A stretch of 64,000 nucleotides of DNA from SZUA-309 sp965232595 (GCA_965232595.1 OZ246983.1:2418001-2482000), one strand, 5' to 3'. Positions 32,767-41,243 are shown, counted from the stretch's first letter. Made by a program: numbers and translations. The notes: generated from the sequence alone by a model not told the origin.

Positions 32767-33299
32767 TGTGGCGGTGGATCCGGTGGGATGTGGTGGTAGG
32801 GCGGGCGCGGCGGCCGTTCCCCGGGTTCGGGCTTCGGGCGCTGCCGGTCGCCCTGACGCCAGCGCTCGGGACGTTTGCCCATGTTCTCCACCAGTTGCTC
32901 GCGCTCAGCCAGGGTCAGCTCCGCTGCCAGAGCGATGAACGCATCCTGCGTGGCCCGCTGCGAGCTCGAGAGCTGGGACTCGAAGGACTGCAGCGCCGCC
33001 CGCAGCCCTGGCTCGTCCAGCGGCTCAGTCAGCATGGCCTGGCGCAGGGCTTCCTGGGTGCTCCTGATCTCTTTGAATCGCGGCCGCATGGCAGCGAAGT
33101 ACTCCCGGTACAGAGGGGCCAGCGCCTGAGCCCGTTCCTCCGGCAGATCGCCGAGCAGGCGGCGCATGCCGAACACCGGATCCACCCGCTGCATCTCCGG
33201 ACGCGGCCCGGCCTGCCGGCCGAGGAACATGCCCACGGCGAGCAGGTTCAGCGCCACGGAGACCACCAGCGCGATCACCAGCGCGCGCTTAGTCTTCAT
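32763..33299 (-). CDS. Periplasmic CnrX/Spy-like sensor protein
   Basis: 178 aa. One N-terminal membrane helix (about 6-26, LVIALVVSVALNLLAVGMF) anchors an all-alpha periplasmic domain (about 35-140) of the heavy-metal-resistance/Spy-CpxP type, with RRLLGDLPEERAQAL and LTLAEREQLVENM helices. The C-terminal 35 residues are Arg/Pro-rich and end PPDPPPQ. The position after an ECF sigma and a single-pass anti-sigma resembles the Cnr metal-response order, where such a protein senses the signal and releases the sigma factor. No His/Cys metal cluster is obvious. Confidence 0.7.
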   Translation of the reverse strand: MKTKRALVIALVVSVALNLLAVGMFLGRQAGPRPEMQRVDPVFGMRRLLGDLPEERAQALAPLYREYFAAMRPRFKEIRSTQEALRQAMLTEPLDEPGLRAALQSFESQLSSSQRATQDAFIALAAELTLAEREQLVENMGKRPERWRQGDRQRPKPEPGERPPRPPYHHIPPDPPPQ

Positions 33300-33729
33300 C
33301 GCTGAGCTCCAGGTACTGCGCGGAGAAGGCCATCAGGCCGAGGTCGGCCGCCAGGTAGGCATCTTCTTCGTTGGGGGCGATCTGCGTCATTCCGACCGCA
33401 AAGCCGACTGCCAGCGGCAACCCGGCCGCAAGCACGGGCCGCCACAGCCGGGCGCCGAGCCAGTCCAGCAGTCGCTGCCAGGGATCGTCGACGTCGGCGG
33501 CACTGGCGACGATCTTCGCGGCCAGATGACCGGGCGCCGGCGCGGCCGGCATCGCGGTGAGCAGGTTTGCGAGCGTTTGGGCATCGGCCAGCGCATCGGC
33601 TGCCTCCGGGGAGGCTGCCAGCAGAGCCTGTGCGTCTTCGCGCAGTGCAGCTGGCCAGGTGTCGATTGTCGGGCCGTGCTGGTCCAGCAGCTCGTTGAAT
33701 TGTTCGAGGTCCATGTTCACGTCCATCAT
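33289..33729 (-). CDS. Putative anti-sigma factor (single-pass membrane protein)
   Basis: 146 aa from ATG 33729, which follows GAGGAG; an ATG at 33747 lies before that site. The cytoplasmic N-terminus has two amphipathic helices (DLEQFNELLDQHGPTIDTW and ALREDAQALLAASPEAADAL), as in sigma-binding domains. A long Ala/Pro linker follows, then one membrane helix (about 98-118) and a short acidic periplasmic end. No zinc anti-sigma motif is present. It lies 23 nt after the sigma gene and overlaps the sensor gene by 11 nt. Function is inferred mainly from position. Confidence 0.6.
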   Translation of the reverse strand: MMDVNMDLEQFNELLDQHGPTIDTWPAALREDAQALLAASPEAADALADAQTLANLLTAMPAAPAPGHLAAKIVASAADVDDPWQRLLDWLGARLWRPVLAAGLPLAVGFAVGMTQIAPNEEDAYLAADLGLMAFSAQYLELSDED

Positions 33730-33752
33730 TGTCTCAAAACTCCTCATCAGCG

Positions 33753-34289
33753 CTAGGAGGTCAGTACCCCGGTGGCCGTCAAAGCCTCACGCAGCGCTCT
33801 CCGGCCCCTCGCCAGCAGTGATTCCAGCGCCCGCACCTGCACGCCGAGAATTTCTGCCGCCTGAGCGTTGCTGAATCCCTGCACCTGGCAGAGCAGGACG
33901 GCGGCCCGCTGCCGCTCCGGCAACGCGCGCAGCGCGGCGTCGAGGAGGCGTTGCTGCTCGACCGCGTCGTGTTGTCTGGCAGGGTCCGCTTGCGGGTCGG
34001 TCTGCTCGGGCGCTGCTTCTCCTGGCAAGGGCACGTCCCGCTTTTTTCTGAAGCCGTCGATGGCCAGCCTGTGAGCGATGGTGTGCAGCCAGGTCGTCGG
34101 CTTCACCCGACCCGGCTGGTAGCTGCCCGCCTTTTGCCAGACCCGGAGAAAGGTCTCCTGGGCGACATCTTCCGCGTCGGCCCGGGAGCCGGTCAGGCGA
34201 AAGAGGTAGGCATGAATCGCATCGACGTGCCGCCCCACCAGCGTCTCGAACGCGCTGCGGTCGCCGCTGGCAATGGCTGCCAGCAGCAT
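33753..34289 (-). CDS. ECF-type RNA polymerase sigma factor
   Basis: 178 aa from ATG 34289 (TTG 34310 is possible). Region 2 shows FETLVGRHVDAIHAYLFRLTGSRADAEDVAQETFLRVW; region 4 shows LPERQRAAVLLCQVQGFSNAQAAEILGV with its helix-turn-helix, separated by a charged linker. This is the extracytoplasmic-function layout, lacking regions 1 and 3. The gene sits between an EF-hand protein and an anti-sigma-like membrane protein. Its target promoters were not identified in the window. Confidence 0.9.
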   Translation of the reverse strand: MLLAAIASGDRSAFETLVGRHVDAIHAYLFRLTGSRADAEDVAQETFLRVWQKAGSYQPGRVKPTTWLHTIAHRLAIDGFRKKRDVPLPGEAAPEQTDPQADPARQHDAVEQQRLLDAALRALPERQRAAVLLCQVQGFSNAQAAEILGVQVRALESLLARGRRALREALTATGVLTS

Positions 34290-34323
34290 CTCGTCAGGCG
34301 TTGGTGACAAGGCGGCAGACGCG

Positions 34324-34947
34324 TCAGCTGGCGTTGCCGCCCCAGGCGCGACCCTGGGCACGTTCCGGCCGCTCGTCGCGGGTGATCTCACCATCGCCAT
34401 TGGCATCCAGGTTGGCCATCCGCCGCGGCGGAAACTCGTCCGGTGACAGGTAGCCGTCACCGTCGACATCGGCCCGTTCGAACATCTGCGTTCGCCGGGT
34501 TGCTTTGCGGGCTTCGGCCATGGCTTCCCTGGAAAACTCGTCGCGGCTTATCACGCCGTCGCCATCTGCATCCAGGCTGTGGAACAGGCTTTCTTCCATC
34601 GCCGCCCTCTTTTCGCTCCGCTCTGCGCTCATCTCCTCGGTCGGCTCGCCACGATAGCCACCGCCTCTGCGCTTGTGCTGGCCGCCGCGCGAGCGTTTCG
34701 GCAGCTCCGCCGCGGCGAACTCTTCGGCGCTGATCAGGCCGTCACCGTTGCTGTCTGTGCGGGCGAATACCTCAGCCCGACGGGCATCTATCTCTTCCAC
34801 GGTGATGGGGAAGCGGTCGTGCTGGTTCTGGTCGGGTGCTGCGAAAGCAGCGGGCGTGGCGGCGGCGAGAATCGCGGCGCCGCCGAGCAGCGCAGCGCCT
34901 GCGAAGGCGCTCTGAACTGGGGTGATTCGGGTTCGTCTGCTGGTCAT
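34324..34947 (-). CDS. Exported four-EF-hand protein
   Basis: 207 aa from ATG 34947; the ATG at 34956 touches the AGAGG ribosome site, so the second ATG fits better. A signal peptide (about 1-37, ending AFA-APD) is followed by four canonical 12-residue calcium loops beginning DSNGDGLISAEE, DADGDGVISRDE, DVDGDGYLSPDE and DANGDGEITRDE, arranged as two pairs around a basic Gly/Arg linker (about 85-100). It should bind Ca2+ in the periplasm. It is first in the sigma-factor operon and may supply or buffer the signal. Confidence 0.85.
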   Translation of the reverse strand: MTSRRTRITPVQSAFAGAALLGGAAILAAATPAAFAAPDQNQHDRFPITVEEIDARRAEVFARTDSNGDGLISAEEFAAAELPKRSRGGQHKRRGGGYRGEPTEEMSAERSEKRAAMEESLFHSLDADGDGVISRDEFSREAMAEARKATRRTQMFERADVDGDGYLSPDEFPPRRMANLDANGDGEITRDERPERAQGRAWGGNAS

Positions 34948-35010
34948 GCTGGTCATCCTCTCTTCATTGGGTTCGTTGTTTTTACGAACCGAAGCAGCCG
35001 AACCCGTCGC

Positions 35011-35511
35011 TCAGCTTTCGTAAGTAATTTCTGTGACGAAGTAAGTGTTGGTCTGATCGCCCTGCTCGATGCTGACCTCGTCGTCCACCTGCTTCTTCAG
35101 CAGGGCGCGCGCCATCGGGGAGTCGATGCTGATGTAGGCCGGATCCACATCGAACTCGTCCGGGCCGACCAGCCGGTAACGGAAGCAATCGCCGGCCTCG
35201 TTCTCCAGATTGACCCAGGCGCCGAAGAAGATCCGCTCGGGCTCACTCGGCGGCCGGCTGACCACCGTCAGCTCATCGAGGCGCTTGGACAGAAATCGCA
35301 CCCTGCTGTCGATCTCCCGCAGCTGCTTCTTGCCGTAGATGTACTCGGCATTCTCTGAGCGGTCACCCTGGGCGGCTGCCTCCGAAACTTTCCGGGTAAC
35401 CTCCGGCCGCTTCTCCTTCCAGAGGAACTTCAGCTCGTCGTTCAGACGCTGATAGCCGGCCTCGGTGATGTAGGGGGACGAGCGCGGGCGTGGCGGGCGG
35501 TACCGGCTCAT
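35011..35511 (-). CDS. greB: Transcription elongation factor GreB
   Basis: 166 aa. It rescues backtracked RNA polymerase by stimulating transcript cleavage. The N-terminal coiled coil (about 12-85) has the two acidic tip residues in the GDRSENAEYIYGKK segment, and a FKBP-like C-domain follows (about 90-160, GPDEFDVDPAYISIDSPMARALL). The IYGKKxLREIDxRxRFL block is the GreB rather than the GreA form. The ATG overlaps the AAC(3)-like stop by 4 nt. Confidence 0.94.
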   Translation of the reverse strand: MSRYRPPRPRSSPYITEAGYQRLNDELKFLWKEKRPEVTRKVSEAAAQGDRSENAEYIYGKKQLREIDSRVRFLSKRLDELTVVSRPPSEPERIFFGAWVNLENEAGDCFRYRLVGPDEFDVDPAYISIDSPMARALLKKQVDDEVSIEQGDQTNTYFVTEITYES

Positions 35512-36353
35512 GGTCGGTTCGTTGCGATCCAGTCGGTCGCAAAGTCGACCACGTCCCGAGCCCGCATGAGCAGCGCGTCCGCCTTGCCGACCTTGCCTGC
35601 CAGCTGCCCGCCGGTGGCGGCGAACGCCTCGCCGATCGCCGGGAAGTCGTCGTCGCTGACCTGCAGGGGATGGAAGGCCTGCCAGCGACGCTCGCCATCA
35701 ACCAGGATCGGGGCGCCCTCCAGATGGGTCGTTTTGCTCGGAAACTCGGCCCTGTCTTCGGCCAGATGCAGCACCGTGTTGTTGCCGTGGCCGACCCCGA
35801 GCAGCAGCACCCAGCCATCCAGCGCGTAGAGCTTGCCGATCGGCGAAGCGTCGCCGAACAGGCAGTCCAGCGGGTGCTCAGCGACGATCTCAGCGGCCAG
35901 CGGGCCCAGGGCAGCGTGCGACACCTGGGGATGCTGGCTGCGCAACACGCCGGGATAGGTGCGGAACAGCTCCGGGATGGCGCCCATGATGCGGGTTGGC
36001 GTGTGGTGCGGATCGTAGGCGGGCATCTCGGCGCGAATCTGCTCCCACCACTGCTCCGGTGCCGGCGGGTTCTGCCAGTTGGCCGGCTCGGAGAGCTGAG
36101 CTGAGTGAGCGGGCATCATCAGCGTGCCCTCCGGTCCCAGCGCCTTGAGCAGACCGTCCACCACCGTCTGCGCGCTGCCCACCACGAAGCCGAGCTGCGA
36201 CATGGCGCTGTGCACGTTGAGCAGCATGCCTGGCCGGACGCCGAGTGCCTGCACCTCGCGGGCGATGACCTCCGGGGTGATCAGGTGGCCGCTTTCGGCA
36301 GCGGCCTGCATCACGCTGTGCTCGGTGGGTTTTTCGGTGGTTGTCTCGGTCAT
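35508..36353 (-). CDS. Aminoglycoside 3-N-acetyltransferase family protein
   Basis: 281 aa from ATG 36353 (a longer frame starts at 36416). AAC(3)/YokD fold: LLNVHSAMSQLGFVVGSAQTVVDGLL (near 44-69), GTLMMPAHSAQ (near 78-88), HPTRIMG-like HHTPTRIMGAIPELFR and the catalytic His region LLLGVGHGNNTVLHLAED (near 195-212). Chromosomal members often have roles other than drug resistance, and the greB-coupled position gives no hint of resistance selection. I infer an acetyl-CoA-dependent N-acetyltransferase of unknown substrate. Confidence 0.82.
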   Translation of the reverse strand: MTETTTEKPTEHSVMQAAAESGHLITPEVIAREVQALGVRPGMLLNVHSAMSQLGFVVGSAQTVVDGLLKALGPEGTLMMPAHSAQLSEPANWQNPPAPEQWWEQIRAEMPAYDPHHTPTRIMGAIPELFRTYPGVLRSQHPQVSHAALGPLAAEIVAEHPLDCLFGDASPIGKLYALDGWVLLLGVGHGNNTVLHLAEDRAEFPSKTTHLEGAPILVDGERRWQAFHPLQVSDDDFPAIGEAFAATGGQLAGKVGKADALLMRARDVVDFATDWIATNRP

Positions 36354-36502
36354 GTCTGTTGCCGGAATCGGCCCGCAAGGCCCTCGCAGCGGGGGATTTC
36401 CGGAGCCGCTTATCAACGGTTTTTCATAGAGCGAACTAGTCTAACGTCCGGAATTCCCGGGCGTATACTCGGGAAAGCGCCGGATCTTCGGGAGGGAAAA
36501 TC

Positions 36503-37042
36503 ATGCGCAGGCTTTACTACATCGCCGACGACCTTCCTACCACCCGTGCCATCTCCGAAACCCTGCATGACGAGGGCATCTCGGACTGGAACTTTCACGT
36601 GGTGGCGAAGGATGAAGACGGTCTGTATCGGCACCACATCCATTCGGCTACGCCCATTCAGCAGCTGGACATCGTTCATACTGGCGAGCGTTTCGCCATG
36701 ATCGGTGCGGCGGTGGGCCTGTGCGCCGGGCTGATCGCCTTTTTCAGCGCTGGGCTGACCCTGCTGTCGGTGTTTGCGATCACCCTGGTGGCGGCGCTGT
36801 TCGGTGCCTGGCTGGGCGGCATGGTCGGGTTGTCCCGGGAGAGCTACAAGCTCGAGCCGTTTCACGAGGAAATCGAGGCGGGTCGCTACCTGATCATGGT
36901 GGACGTCAGGCAGGAGAGCAAAGCGCGGGTTCGGGAGATCATGAACATGGGCTTCCCGCGGGTGCGCTTCTGCGGCAAGGATTCCACCTTCATCAACCCG
37001 TTCAAGAGCCCGCGGCAGATCTACCCGCAGACTACGCACTGA
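36503..37042 (+). CDS. Uncharacterised two-TM membrane protein
   Basis: 179 aa with a good GGGAGGG ribosome site. Residues 1-55 form a small alpha/beta domain, two closely spaced Gly/Ala-rich helices follow (about 66-88 and 90-110; AMIGAAVGLCAGLIAFFSAG, FGAWLGGMVGLS), then a C-terminal alpha/beta domain (about 115-160, RYLIMVDVRQESKARVREIM). The layout recalls DUF1269-type stress-associated membrane proteins, but I would not assign it. It stands alone between divergent and convergent neighbours. Confidence 0.6.
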   Translation: MRRLYYIADDLPTTRAISETLHDEGISDWNFHVVAKDEDGLYRHHIHSATPIQQLDIVHTGERFAMIGAAVGLCAGLIAFFSAGLTLLSVFAITLVAALFGAWLGGMVGLSRESYKLEPFHEEIEAGRYLIMVDVRQESKARVREIMNMGFPRVRFCGKDSTFINPFKSPRQIYPQTTH

Positions 37043-37066
37043 GGGCAGCGAGTCGGCTGGTCCGTA

Positions 37067-38089
37067 TCAACTGAAGATGCGGACCAGGTCGCTGCTTGCC
37101 GGTGATTCGATCAATCCCCGATCGGTGATCAGCCCTGTTACCAGCGCGGCCGGCGTCACGTCGAACGCCGGGTTGTATGCGTCAACCTGGGCGGTCCCCG
37201 GCCCCAGCACTTCAGAAGCGTGCCGCTGCTCGATGATCACGGCCTCCCCGGTGGCCGTGTGCGGGTCGAACGTGGAAGAAGGGCAGGCAACGTAGAACGG
37301 AACGCCGTAGTGCCTGCAGAGCACCGCCAGATTCAGGGTGCCGATCTTGTTCACTACGTCGCCGTTGGCGGTTACCCGGTCCGTGCCGACCAGCACCAGA
37401 TCAATCTCGCCGGCCGCGAACAGGCTGGCGGCTGCGTTATCGCAGAGCACGGTGACATCGATGCCGGCAGCAGCCAGCTCCCAGGCGGTTAGGCGCGACC
37501 CCTGCAGCAGGGGGCGGGTCTCGTCGGCGTAAACGGAGAAGCGCACACCCGCCGCATGGCTGAGATAAAGCGGGGCGGTGGCCGTGCCCAGCTCGGAGAC
37601 CGCCAGCGCCCCGGCGTTGCAGTGGGTAAGCACCCGGGCGCCGGCTGTGATCAGCGGTTGGCCGGCTTCGCCGATGGCACGGCAGATCTGCCGGTCTTCC
37701 TCGTGGATTGCCTTTGCCTCCTCTGCCAGCGCCGCGTAGCCCGGCGTGCGCTCGGCTCGAGCCAGCAGCCGATCCACCGCCCAGGCCAGATTCACGGCGG
37801 TCGGTCGAGCCGCTTTCAGCGCGGCTGCGTTGCTGCTCAGGGTTTGCGGAAAGTCCGTTTCAGGCACGTCCCGCATGGTTCGAGCCAGCGCGTAGCCGGC
37901 GGCGATGCCGATGGCCGGAGCGCCGCGTACCGCCAGGGTCCGGATGGCATCGATTGCGGCTTCGAGAGACTTGATGTTCAGGTAGCTCACCTCGACGGGC
38001 AGAGCCCGCTGATCGAGCAGCTTGAGCTCGCCGTCGTTCCAGACGACCGCTGCGGGCACGCTGGTCTGCAGATCGTCGGCGACGCTCAT
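37067..38089 (-). CDS. mtnA: S-methyl-5-thioribose-1-phosphate isomerase
   Basis: 340 aa aldose-ketose isomerase of methionine salvage that makes methylthioribulose-1-phosphate. It has the RGAPAIGIAAGYALA signature (near 55-69), the catalytic Cys in THCNAGALA (near 154) and Asp in GTDRVTANGDVVNKIGT (near 233-249). The eIF2B-like C-terminal domain is complete. The ATG overlaps the stop of the class II aldolase gene by 4 nt, which suggests that the aldolase acts on the MtnA product. No other mtn gene is in the window. Confidence 0.94.
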   Translation of the reverse strand: MSVADDLQTSVPAAVVWNDGELKLLDQRALPVEVSYLNIKSLEAAIDAIRTLAVRGAPAIGIAAGYALARTMRDVPETDFPQTLSSNAAALKAARPTAVNLAWAVDRLLARAERTPGYAALAEEAKAIHEEDRQICRAIGEAGQPLITAGARVLTHCNAGALAVSELGTATAPLYLSHAAGVRFSVYADETRPLLQGSRLTAWELAAAGIDVTVLCDNAAASLFAAGEIDLVLVGTDRVTANGDVVNKIGTLNLAVLCRHYGVPFYVACPSSTFDPHTATGEAVIIEQRHASEVLGPGTAQVDAYNPAFDVTPAALVTGLITDRGLIESPASSDLVRIFS

Positions 38090-38838
38090 GATTCGTCCGG
38101 ATCCGGCGGCTCGTCTTCCTCCGTTTGACCAGGCGGATGGGATTGCAGCGCCCGTGCCAGGTAGGAGACCAGCAGGCCGCCGGTATCCCGCGCGGTACCG
38201 CCACAGGCGAACACCCCGTCCTCGTGGCCGAGGGTTGCGAACACCAGCGGTCGGGAGTGATGAGTGGCCATCAACTCAGCCACGGCGACCACCATCTCCG
38301 GTGAGCCGTAATCCACGTCCAGTGCTGTGGTCGGTAGCGCCAGCTGCACGGCCACCTGCCAGAGCTCCGGGCAGTGGCAGTGAAAGACCCACTCGATCCG
38401 GGGATCGGCGGCGTAGATCATGGCGTGGGTCAGGGTTTCCGAGGACGGTGGCTGCTGACCCTCGGCGTCGACCCAGAACCGATCCAGGTTGCAGCCCACC
38501 ACCCGGGTCAGGTCGTCGTCCGTCAGCTGGCGTACACCGCCGGTCTGGCTGGCGGTGATCACGAACTCCTCCGGCTGCTCCGGGTCCCGGGCGCTCAGGT
38601 TGCCGAATCCCAGGCCCTGGTAGCGCTCCGGCGTCTGGCCGACGCCGCCGAGGCGAACGAGTATCTCCCGCCAGGCGCGGATCTGCTGAAGCATGTCTTC
38701 GCTTGCCACCTGGGAGCCGGGGGCTTTCAGGTCGTAGGCGAAGCGGATGGCGCCCTCCGCGGGCGTTTCGTCTGCCACGTCCGTCTTGGTTCCGATCAGT
38801 TTTCGGGTCGGCGAATCCCGGTACAATTGCCGGCTCAT
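38086..38838 (-). CDS. Class II aldolase/adducin family protein (methylthioribulose-1-P aldolase or dehydratase)
   Basis: 250 aa from ATG 38838; the longer open frame upstream is antisense to the dioxygenase gene. The class II aldolase fold is shown by FGNLSARD (near 79-86), ITASQTGG, PSSETLTH with the catalytic Glu134, zinc ligands H153 and H155 in FHCHCPELW and a third His in LGHEDGVFACGG. Coupling to mtnA points to methylthioribulose-1-phosphate. It could be MtnB (dehydratase) or the aldolase of the DHAP shunt; the absence of mtnC/mtnD nearby slightly favours the latter. It starts 24 bp from a divergent TauD-like gene. Confidence 0.7.
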   Translation of the reverse strand: MSRQLYRDSPTRKLIGTKTDVADETPAEGAIRFAYDLKAPGSQVASEDMLQQIRAWREILVRLGGVGQTPERYQGLGFGNLSARDPEQPEEFVITASQTGGVRQLTDDDLTRVVGCNLDRFWVDAEGQQPPSSETLTHAMIYAADPRIEWVFHCHCPELWQVAVQLALPTTALDVDYGSPEMVVAVAELMATHHSRPLVFATLGHEDGVFACGGTARDTGGLLVSYLARALQSHPPGQTEEDEPPDPDES

Positions 38839-38862
38839 TGCGAACTGTGAGGATGCCACGTT

Positions 38863-39699
38863 TTGCGAGTGGATAAAGCAGCCGGCGCGTTGGGCGCCTA
38901 CGTCAAAGACGTGTCCCTGGCGGACGCGGCCGCATCCAGTGATCTGTTTGCCGAGATCCGGGAGGCGCTCCTGACCCATCAGGTGCTGTTCTTCCGCGAC
39001 CAGGACATCACGCCGCTGGACTATCAGGCGTTTGCTCGTCAGTTCGGTCAGGTGGAAGGTCACCCGGCCTATCAGACGGTGCCGGAAGCACCGGACGTGC
39101 AGATTCTGGAAAGCACGCCGGAAGCGCCGAGCAAGATCGAGGTCTGGCACACCGACATGACCTTCCGCCCGGCGCCACCGGCGATCACCCTGCTGCACGG
39201 GCAGGTCATTCCCGCCTACGGCGGCGATACGCTCTGGGCCAGCATCAGCGCCGCTTATGAGAATCTCTCCGCGCCGATCCGCCAGCTGGTGGACGGGCTG
39301 GAGGCGGTGCACGATTTCCGCCACGGCTTTCAGGAAAGCCTGGCGGAGCCCGGCGGGGCAGAGCGGCTGGCGCCGGCCATCGCCGAGAACCCGCCGGTGA
39401 CGCACCCGCTGATCGTCACCCACCCGGAGACGGGCAAGCGGGTGATCTACGTCAACGCCCTGTTCACGACTCACATCGTGGGCCTCAGCCGGGAGGAGAG
39501 CCGGATGCTGCTGGAGTTCCTCTACCGCCACGTCGTAACAGAAGAGCACACGGTACGCCTGTCCTGGGAGCCGAAGACGGTTGCGATCTGGGACAACAGA
39601 TCGACGCAGCACAAGCCGGTGAACGACTTTTTCCCGCAGCATCGGAAGATGCACCGGGTCACCATCGCCGGTGAGCGGCCGGTGGCCGAGGCGGCGTGA
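38863..39699 (+). CDS. TauD/TfdA family 2-oxoglutarate-dependent dioxygenase (first copy)
   Basis: 278 aa, TTG start 9 bases after AGGA; GTG 38869 is the alternative. The N-terminal GALGAYVKDVSLADA matches TauD. The iron triad is H96-x-D98 in WHTDMTF and H250 in NRSTQHKPVNDF, and 2-oxoglutarate-binding arginines follow in FFPQHRKMHRV. It should hydroxylate a sulfonate, carboxylate or similar small acid. The stop overlaps the next dioxygenase gene by 4 nt (GTGA). Confidence 0.88.
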   Translation: MRVDKAAGALGAYVKDVSLADAAASSDLFAEIREALLTHQVLFFRDQDITPLDYQAFARQFGQVEGHPAYQTVPEAPDVQILESTPEAPSKIEVWHTDMTFRPAPPAITLLHGQVIPAYGGDTLWASISAAYENLSAPIRQLVDGLEAVHDFRHGFQESLAEPGGAERLAPAIAENPPVTHPLIVTHPETGKRVIYVNALFTTHIVGLSREESRMLLEFLYRHVVTEEHTVRLSWEPKTVAIWDNRSTQHKPVNDFFPQHRKMHRVTIAGERPVAEAA

Positions 39700-40526
39700 G
39701 CTCGGGCTGGCGGCCGCTGGCCGGGCCCGCCGGCGCGGAGCGGGATGACCTGGACTTCACCGACGTAGAGTCGTCGGTGCTGCGCCAGGCGCTCTACGAG
39801 CACAAGCTGCTGGTGCTGCGCGACCAGACCCTCGATCCGGCCTCATTCACCGCCGCCGCAGCCAGGCTCGGCGAGCTCGACCTCTATCCCTTTGCTGAGC
39901 CGATCCCGGGCAGCCCGCACGTGGTGGCAGTGGTTAAGGAAGCCGAGGATCGGAGCAACTTCGGCGGTGACTGGCACACGGACACCGCCTACGTGGCCGA
40001 ACCACCGGCGATGACGCTCCTTTACGCGGTGGAGGTGCCTGAGGAAGGCGGCGATACCCTGTTTGCAGATACGGTGCGTGCCTTCGAAGGCTGCTCGGAA
40101 GGCCTGAAGGCGACGCTGCGCAGCCTGGTTGGCCACAACACCGCCAGCCTGGTGCATCAGCCTGACGGTGGCTACGCCGGCATCACGGGCGAGAGCGTGG
40201 CCCTGAAGGATGCGGATCGGGAGACGGAAGCCGATCATCCGCTGGTCGTAGCGCATCCGGAAACTGGCCGCGAAGCACTTTTCTTCAGCCTGATCCACAC
40301 CAGCCATTTTCAGGGCATGAACCGGCTGGAGAGCCTGCCGCTACTGAATTATCTGCACGCGCGGGTGACTGCCCCGGAGAACGTGACTCGCCTGCACTGG
40401 CAGCCGGGCACCCTGGCGATCTGGGACAACCGGGCCGTGCAGCACTACCCGTTGAACGACTACCACGGCAAGCGGCGGGAAATGCACCGGATCATTCTCA
40501 AAGGTGACCGGCCCGCGGCGGCCTGA
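39696..40526 (+). CDS. TauD/TfdA family 2-oxoglutarate-dependent dioxygenase (second copy)
   Basis: 276 aa, GTG start coupled to the first copy. It has the same fold with the iron motif H94-x-D96 in GDWHTDTAY, the distal His in NRAVQHYPLND and arginines in HGKRREMHRI. The sequences differ throughout, so this is an old duplication; it lacks the N-terminal GAxGAxV segment of the first copy. The pair could be heteromeric or act on sequential substrates. No dedicated transporter is beside them. Confidence 0.87.
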   Translation: MSSGWRPLAGPAGAERDDLDFTDVESSVLRQALYEHKLLVLRDQTLDPASFTAAAARLGELDLYPFAEPIPGSPHVVAVVKEAEDRSNFGGDWHTDTAYVAEPPAMTLLYAVEVPEEGGDTLFADTVRAFEGCSEGLKATLRSLVGHNTASLVHQPDGGYAGITGESVALKDADRETEADHPLVVAHPETGREALFFSLIHTSHFQGMNRLESLPLLNYLHARVTAPENVTRLHWQPGTLAIWDNRAVQHYPLNDYHGKRREMHRIILKGDRPAAA

Positions 40527-40556
40527 TTGGTCGGGCGCGGTCGTGGGCCGTACGGA

Positions 40557-41243
40557 TTACCAGCTGGATTGGGCCGGGATGCCCGCGCCAGGCGTCGCTG
40601 CCGCGATCGCCTGCCGCTCTTCCACCCAGGCGCGGAGCTCGGCGTCGACATCCGCCTCGGCCATTGCCGCGAGCAGCTGGGCAGCCAGCTGCGGCTCGTT
40701 CCTGAACAGCGTCAGGTAGGCGTCCTTGGCCTGCTCGATCATGCCCAGGGCCAGGTAGGCCTCACCGCGATACTCGATGGCGGGGTAGAAGTCGGGCTTG
40801 ATGGTCAGCGCGAAGTTGTAGGCGCCGAGAGCCTTGCGGAAATCGCCCGCCTTGCGCAGTGAGTAGCCGAGCTCGTTGGCCGCCTCGTAGTGATTGAGCT
40901 GCAGCTTGAGCGCTTTGCCGAAGTAGGTGGCTGCCTCCTCGAAGGCGTCATCGGCCGCGGCCTGCTGGCTGGCCCTGTCGTCCGGGTCGCTCGCCCGTGC
41001 CGCCGCTGCTTCCCGGGCCAGAGCCCGTTCCTTGGCGCTGAGGCCGCGCTGATAGTGGGCGCTCGCGGTATCGTCGGCGCTCTGACCTTCGGGGATCTCC
41101 TCAGCGCTGGCGCCCGGGGTGCCGGCGGCATTCAGTGAGTGAGCCGAGAGCACGGCGATGAGGCCGAACGCTGTCAGAATTGCGCTCATCCGCTGGCTCC
41201 GGTGGGTTCGCATCCGTCGCTTTATCGCCTTCATCTTGCGCAT
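40557..41243 (-). CDS. Exported TPR-repeat protein
   Basis: 228 aa with a basic start and hydrophobic segment (about 20-40, ending NAAG), a likely signal peptide. A charged region (about 45-95) is followed by about two and a half tetratricopeptide repeats (about 97-175: YFGKALKLQLNHYEAANELGYSLRKAG, ALGAYNFALTIKPDFYPAIEYRGEAYLALG, QAKDAYLTLFRNEP). Such small periplasmic TPR proteins are scaffolds; no partner is evident. Divergent from the next gene by about 107 bp. Confidence 0.72.
   Translation of the reverse strand: MRKMKAIKRRMRTHRSQRMSAILTAFGLIAVLSAHSLNAAGTPGASAEEIPEGQSADDTASAHYQRGLSAKERALAREAAAARASDPDDRASQQAAADDAFEEAATYFGKALKLQLNHYEAANELGYSLRKAGDFRKALGAYNFALTIKPDFYPAIEYRGEAYLALGMIEQAKDAYLTLFRNEPQLAAQLLAAMAEADVDAELRAWVEERQAIAAATPGAGIPAQSSW

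Noticed and set aside
35508..36353. Antibiotic resistance gene, from the AAC(3) similarity
   Set aside because: Embedded in a housekeeping operon with greB, no mobile element nearby; family members often have other substrates.
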